From contig CAYSKJ010000065.1 in NCBI GenBank assembly GCA_964431655.1, positions 1 through 16,060 on the forward strand: a stretch of 16,060 nt of DNA, written 5' to 3'. The translations under genes were made by a program, and so were the position numbers. The notes beneath the pieces were generated by a model. It made no database searches. It was not told the origin of the DNA and saw nothing but the letters and a program-made list of their open reading frames with translations. Shown one piece after another: positions 13,163 through 16,060 of the stretch. The stretch's first letter is position 1, and each line of letters opens with the position of its first letter. Origin of the DNA: CAYMEV01 sp964431655 [NCBI: uncultured bacterium]. GTDB taxonomy: Bacteria > CAYMEV01.

Positions 13163-15415
13163 TTATTTTGGCAATATCAGGCAGAACTTCGCTCCTCTGC
13201 TGGCTGATTTTGAGAGAATGATCTGCCCTCCATGCATTTCCACTATCCTTTTTGCTATGGAGAGGCCAAGCCCTGTTCCGCCTTCTCCCTTTCTTGAGCT
13301 GAAAAAGGGGTTGAATATATAATCCCTTATATCATCCGGAACACCGCCGCCATTGTCCTCTATCCCTATTTCAATGCATTCTTCTCTTTCCTTAACTGAT
13401 ACGTTTATTACGGGGTACTCGGATTCCTTTAGTTCATCAAGGGCATTGATAATAAGGTTGATAATCACCTGCTGTATCTTCATGGGATCTATATTGATGC
13501 TAATATTATCCTCTGAATAGGACCTTTCTATTTTCAGCCCGGAGATATGGATGTAGCCGGAAACCGCGTGATTTATGGAAAGCTCTATTACATCAATTAT
13601 ATTTGTATTTACCATGCTTAGAATGGTCGGTTTGCCAAACTGCATAAGGTCTTTTATGAATCTTCTGGCCCGGTTTATCTGGTTTATCATATCATCCATA
13701 ACATCCCTGTTATTTCCCGAAATATCCCTTAAAAACTCTATATTGGTTCTGAGTATGCCCAGGGGATTTCTAAGTTCATGGGCAACCGCCACCACAAGGT
13801 TTCCGATCTCGGCCATCTTTTCCGCCTGCTGGAGAGAAATCTCTTTATCCTTAAGGCTTTCAGAAAGATAGAAATTATGTATGGCCATGGAAGCCTGATT
13901 TGCAAGCCCGGCCAGGATATCCAGATCCTCAGAGTTAAAGGGCCTTTTATTATGCTTATTATTGACATTCATTACCCCGTATATCTGATTTCCCGCCTTA
14001 AGTGGAAGGGAGAGAAGGCTTTTAGTATTGTATTTTCCGCTAATATCCGCTTTCTGAAACAGAGGGTGTTTTTCTATATCTGAAATAAGAAGACTTTCGC
14101 CTTTATTGAATATATAACGGGTAACAGAGTCCTCATCTTCAACTTTTGTATTAATAATGTCCTTTGCTTCTCCGGCTGCCGCTTTTACTACCAGCTCCCC
14201 TTCCTTGTCCTTTATTACAATACTCCCCCTGAGTGCATCTACCTCCCTGAGGGCGATGTTCAATATCACATCCAGGACCAGTTCCAGGTTAAACAGCTCC
14301 GATATTGCAGTTTTACCTGCCTTTTTCAGAGAAATCAGTTCCAGTATTTTTTTCTGCAATATATCATCCCTGTCAAGGAGCTCCTGGTATGCCGACTTTA
14401 GTTTTTGCCTCTCCTGCTCGATCTTTTCCTTCAGAACTTCATTGAATCTGCTTATCCTGCGGTTCAGCTTATCCTTTTCTCTGCTTACCTGGAGAAGGTT
14501 TGCCGCCTTGTCCTTAAGATCCAGAAAAAGATGGGCATTAACCACATTTATTGCAAAGTGGGAGGAAAAAACCTGGAGAAGGCCCAGGTCTTCCCCTGTG
14601 AAGTCTCCCCCAATCCTGTCATTAAGGTTGATTACACCGATTACCGTATCATAGAACATTATAGGGGTGCTTATAAAGCTCTTTTTTTTGTACTCCGTCC
14701 CGCTCCTCAGTCCTTTGAACCGGTCTTCCTTCTCAATGTCGTTTACTATTATGCTCTGCTTGTTCTTTGCCACAAAATAGGAAATGGTGTCTTTCCTGAG
14801 CGATTTAAAACCGCTCCTTACAGTACTGGGAAGACCCATACATGCCTTTACAATAAGGTCTTCGTCCTCAAAAAGGAGGATTGAGGCCTTTTCAACCCCG
14901 AGGATTTTTTTCAGGGATTCAATGGATTTTGATAGCAGTTTATCCATGTGCAGTTCTTTATTCAGCTCACTTATTATCCGGTTGAAGGTCTCCATCTGTG
15001 AGATCTTGCTGATATAGGCTGTTTCTCTGTCGTACTTATGGCAAATGGCTCGTATGATCCTTTGCACAATCCTATTTTCAGCCTCATCAACCCATATTAT
15101 ATCATCATAATCCTGGCAGAAATCCTGACTGTCCGGCTGGGAACTTAAAAGGGCTATCATGACCGCATTTTGTCTGAGTTTGAAAAAAACCTCATTTTCG
15201 CATGCTGTCCTGTTTGATATATCCATAAAGATGACTTGCATGGTCTGCAGGCAGTATGGAAATTCCTTTGGAATAAATAAAGGCTCAAGGGAAAATACAG
15301 TATCAAAAAAACCAAGTTTTTTCCTCATTTTACTAATAATGCTGCTGCTGCTGCTTATTATGGCTACAGGAACTGAACTGTATTCTTTGAGGGCCATTGG
15401 GAAAATACACCCCAT
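13163..15415 (-). CDS. Double-GAF sensor histidine kinase
   Basis: This is a cytoplasmic kinase without membrane helices. Residues about 14-125 look like a degenerate receiver: VIFMDISN supplies an Asp (D65) but the acidic pair after strand 1 is replaced by serines. Next come GAF1 (about 160-295), a coiled coil (300-370), GAF2 (about 378-515), then the HisKA dimerisation helix with AVAHELRNPLG (H546), the N box (INLIINALD, N653-N657), DNGGG (687-691), FNPFFSSR (701-708), and GGTGLGLSIAKRIVEMHGG (712-730). All ATP-binding motifs are intact, so it should autophosphorylate. The ligands of the GAF domains are unknown; no haem or chromophore cysteine stands out. No response regulator lies next to it. 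The start is uncertain: MGCIFPM at 15415 lacks a clear ribosome site, and Met7 at 15397 follows GGGGTG by ten bases. Confidence 0.88.
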   Translation of the reverse strand: MGCIFPMALKEYSSVPVAIISSSSSIISKMRKKLGFFDTVFSLEPLFIPKEFPYCLQTMQVIFMDISNRTACENEVFFKLRQNAVMIALLSSQPDSQDFCQDYDDIIWVDEAENRIVQRIIRAICHKYDRETAYISKISQMETFNRIISELNKELHMDKLLSKSIESLKKILGVEKASILLFEDEDLIVKACMGLPSTVRSGFKSLRKDTISYFVAKNKQSIIVNDIEKEDRFKGLRSGTEYKKKSFISTPIMFYDTVIGVINLNDRIGGDFTGEDLGLLQVFSSHFAINVVNAHLFLDLKDKAANLLQVSREKDKLNRRISRFNEVLKEKIEQERQKLKSAYQELLDRDDILQKKILELISLKKAGKTAISELFNLELVLDVILNIALREVDALRGSIVIKDKEGELVVKAAAGEAKDIINTKVEDEDSVTRYIFNKGESLLISDIEKHPLFQKADISGKYNTKSLLSLPLKAGNQIYGVMNVNNKHNKRPFNSEDLDILAGLANQASMAIHNFYLSESLKDKEISLQQAEKMAEIGNLVVAVAHELRNPLGILRTNIEFLRDISGNNRDVMDDMINQINRARRFIKDLMQFGKPTILSMVNTNIIDVIELSINHAVSGYIHISGLKIERSYSEDNISINIDPMKIQQVIINLIINALDELKESEYPVINVSVKEREECIEIGIEDNGGGVPDDIRDYIFNPFFSSRKGEGGTGLGLSIAKRIVEMHGGQIILSKSASRGAKFCLILPK

Positions 15416-15437
15416 AATGCTTTTAATCTGTATAGAA

Positions 15438-15470
15438 TAAAAAAATGGGGCTTGAAAATAAGCCCCATTT
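15438..15470 (-). terminator. Intrinsic terminator after porB
   Basis: AAGCCCCATTT (15460-15470) and AAATGGGGCTT (15443-15453) form a perfect 11-bp stem with a 6-base loop. On the minus strand the stem is followed by seven T residues (complement of the A run 15439-15445). It ends porB transcription and insulates the histidine kinase gene, whose own promoter must lie in the short space before 15415 or within the hairpin region. Confidence 0.88.
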
Positions 15471-15484
15471 CATCTTTACCGGCC

Positions 15485-16060
15485 TCAGACTATCCTTTTT
15501 CCGTCAACGGAATTAAGGAAATCCCAGTAGTCATTGACCTGTTTCTGCAGTTCTTCAAGTACTGCTTTATTAGATTCCTTGTTAAGATGCCTGAACCTTG
15601 TCTGATGCTTTGTAAATTCCGTCACTGGAAGTATCTCTTTGGGTCTGTAATTTAGTTTGAGAACACCTTTCTCTATTTCGTAAAGGGGCCACATTACAGT
15701 TTCCACGGCAAGTTTTGATATCTCAACGGATTTGTCCTCAGGATATCCCCAGCCGGGTACGCAGGGTGATAAAACATTAAGGAATGCCGGTCCTTTCAGC
15801 TCCAGGCCCTTTCTCAGCTTGTCATGAAGGTCCTGCCATTTGGCTACTGTAGCCTGGGCTGCATATTCGATGTGGTGGCCGGCAACAATAAAGGTAAGGT
15901 CTTTTCTTTTCTGGGATTTTCCAGGTATTACCTTCCCAGCAGGCGAGGTAGTAGTGGCAGCTCCAAAAGGAGTGGCACCGCTTCTCTGAATGCCTGTATT
16001 CATGTAAGCTCCGTTATCATAGCATATGTATAGAAAATCATGACCCCTTTCAATTGCTCC
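15485..16060 (-). CDS. porB: Pyruvate:ferredoxin oxidoreductase beta subunit, C-terminal part
   Basis: The frame stays open to the right edge, so the gene's N-terminal part lies outside the window. Just upstream of the first visible Met, codons at 16004-16060 read GAIERGHDFLYICYDNGAY, then MNTGIQRSGATP: the thiamine-diphosphate/Mg region of 2-oxoacid:ferredoxin oxidoreductase beta subunits, in which DNxxYMNTGIQRS is diagnostic. The later part includes GHHIEYAAQAT, PAFLNVLSPCVPGWGY and RPKEILPVTEF, as in PorB. The enzyme converts pyruvate and CoA to acetyl-CoA, CO2 and reduced ferredoxin in anaerobes, with gamma, delta and alpha subunits normally encoded just upstream. A strong terminator follows, as expected for the last gene of a por operon. 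An oxoisovalerate or other 2-oxoacid substrate is not excluded. Confidence 0.9.
   Translation of the reverse strand, partial: GAIERGHDFLYICYDNGAYMNTGIQRSGATPFGAATTTSPAGKVIPGKSQKRKDLTFIVAGHHIEYAAQATVAKWQDLHDKLRKGLELKGPAFLNVLSPCVPGWGYPEDKSVEISKLAVETVMWPLYEIEKGVLKLNYRPKEILPVTEFTKHQTRFRHLNKESNKAVLEELQKQVNDYWDFLNSVDGKRIV

Noticed and set aside
14157-14884. Plus-strand ORFs of 165 and 159 codons
   Set aside because: They are shadows of the histidine kinase gene, whose frame has complete GAF, HisKA and HATPase motifs.

Overview
The window looks like chromosomal DNA from an anaerobic bacterium of moderate, slightly AT-rich composition. I cannot name the lineage. Anaerobic metabolism is suggested by the C-terminal part of a pyruvate:ferredoxin oxidoreductase beta subunit at the right edge and by a tryptophanase-type lyase. 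A PilT ATPase implies type IV pili. Promoters close to the sigma-70 consensus and good Shine-Dalgarno sites are visible, so translation and transcription signals look conventional.

Layout. (1) Positions 1-1575: short direct repeats at the left edge, a perfect consensus promoter, then a broken gene for a secreted multidomain protein (signal peptide, repeat-type N-terminus, InlB-like repeat, fibronectin III, two DUF5648-type repeats) closed by an intrinsic terminator. (2) 1576-2024: about 450 bp without a gene, holding a 16-bp palindrome and a tRNA-like half. (3) 2025-3080 (+): pilT. (4) 8250 down to 3128 (-): a four-gene run with tiny gaps or overlaps: tryptophanase-family lyase, a protein with a C-terminal degenerate receiver, nrdR, and a class A penicillin-binding protein that starts with TTG inside the nrdR stop region. 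(5) 8251-8480: a divergent promoter region. (6) 8481-12674 (+): an SHMT-like PLP enzyme, glutamine synthetase type III and a CTP-dependent polyprenol/phytol kinase-like membrane protein. (7) 15415 down to 12666 (-): a double-GAF sensor histidine kinase followed by a VirK-like secreted protein, whose 3' end overlaps the kinase-like gene convergently. (8) 15485-16060 (-): the C-terminal part of porB, followed by a strong intrinsic terminator.

How the genes may work together: the divergent centre pairs an amino-acid lyase that would release ammonia and pyruvate with an ammonia-assimilating glutamine synthetase and a serine/glycine-type PLP enzyme, and porB lies nearby. This suggests amino-acid use with nitrogen recapture, but it is inference from adjacency. 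The nrdR-PBP operon links control of deoxynucleotide synthesis to cell-wall growth by position only. I see no mobile-element gene, CRISPR array, rRNA or complete tRNA. The most unusual items are the doubly inactivated secreted-protein gene under a perfect promoter, the receiver-like protein that lacks its key phosphorylation residues, and the SHMT-like enzyme with an extra charged segment in its active-site loop.
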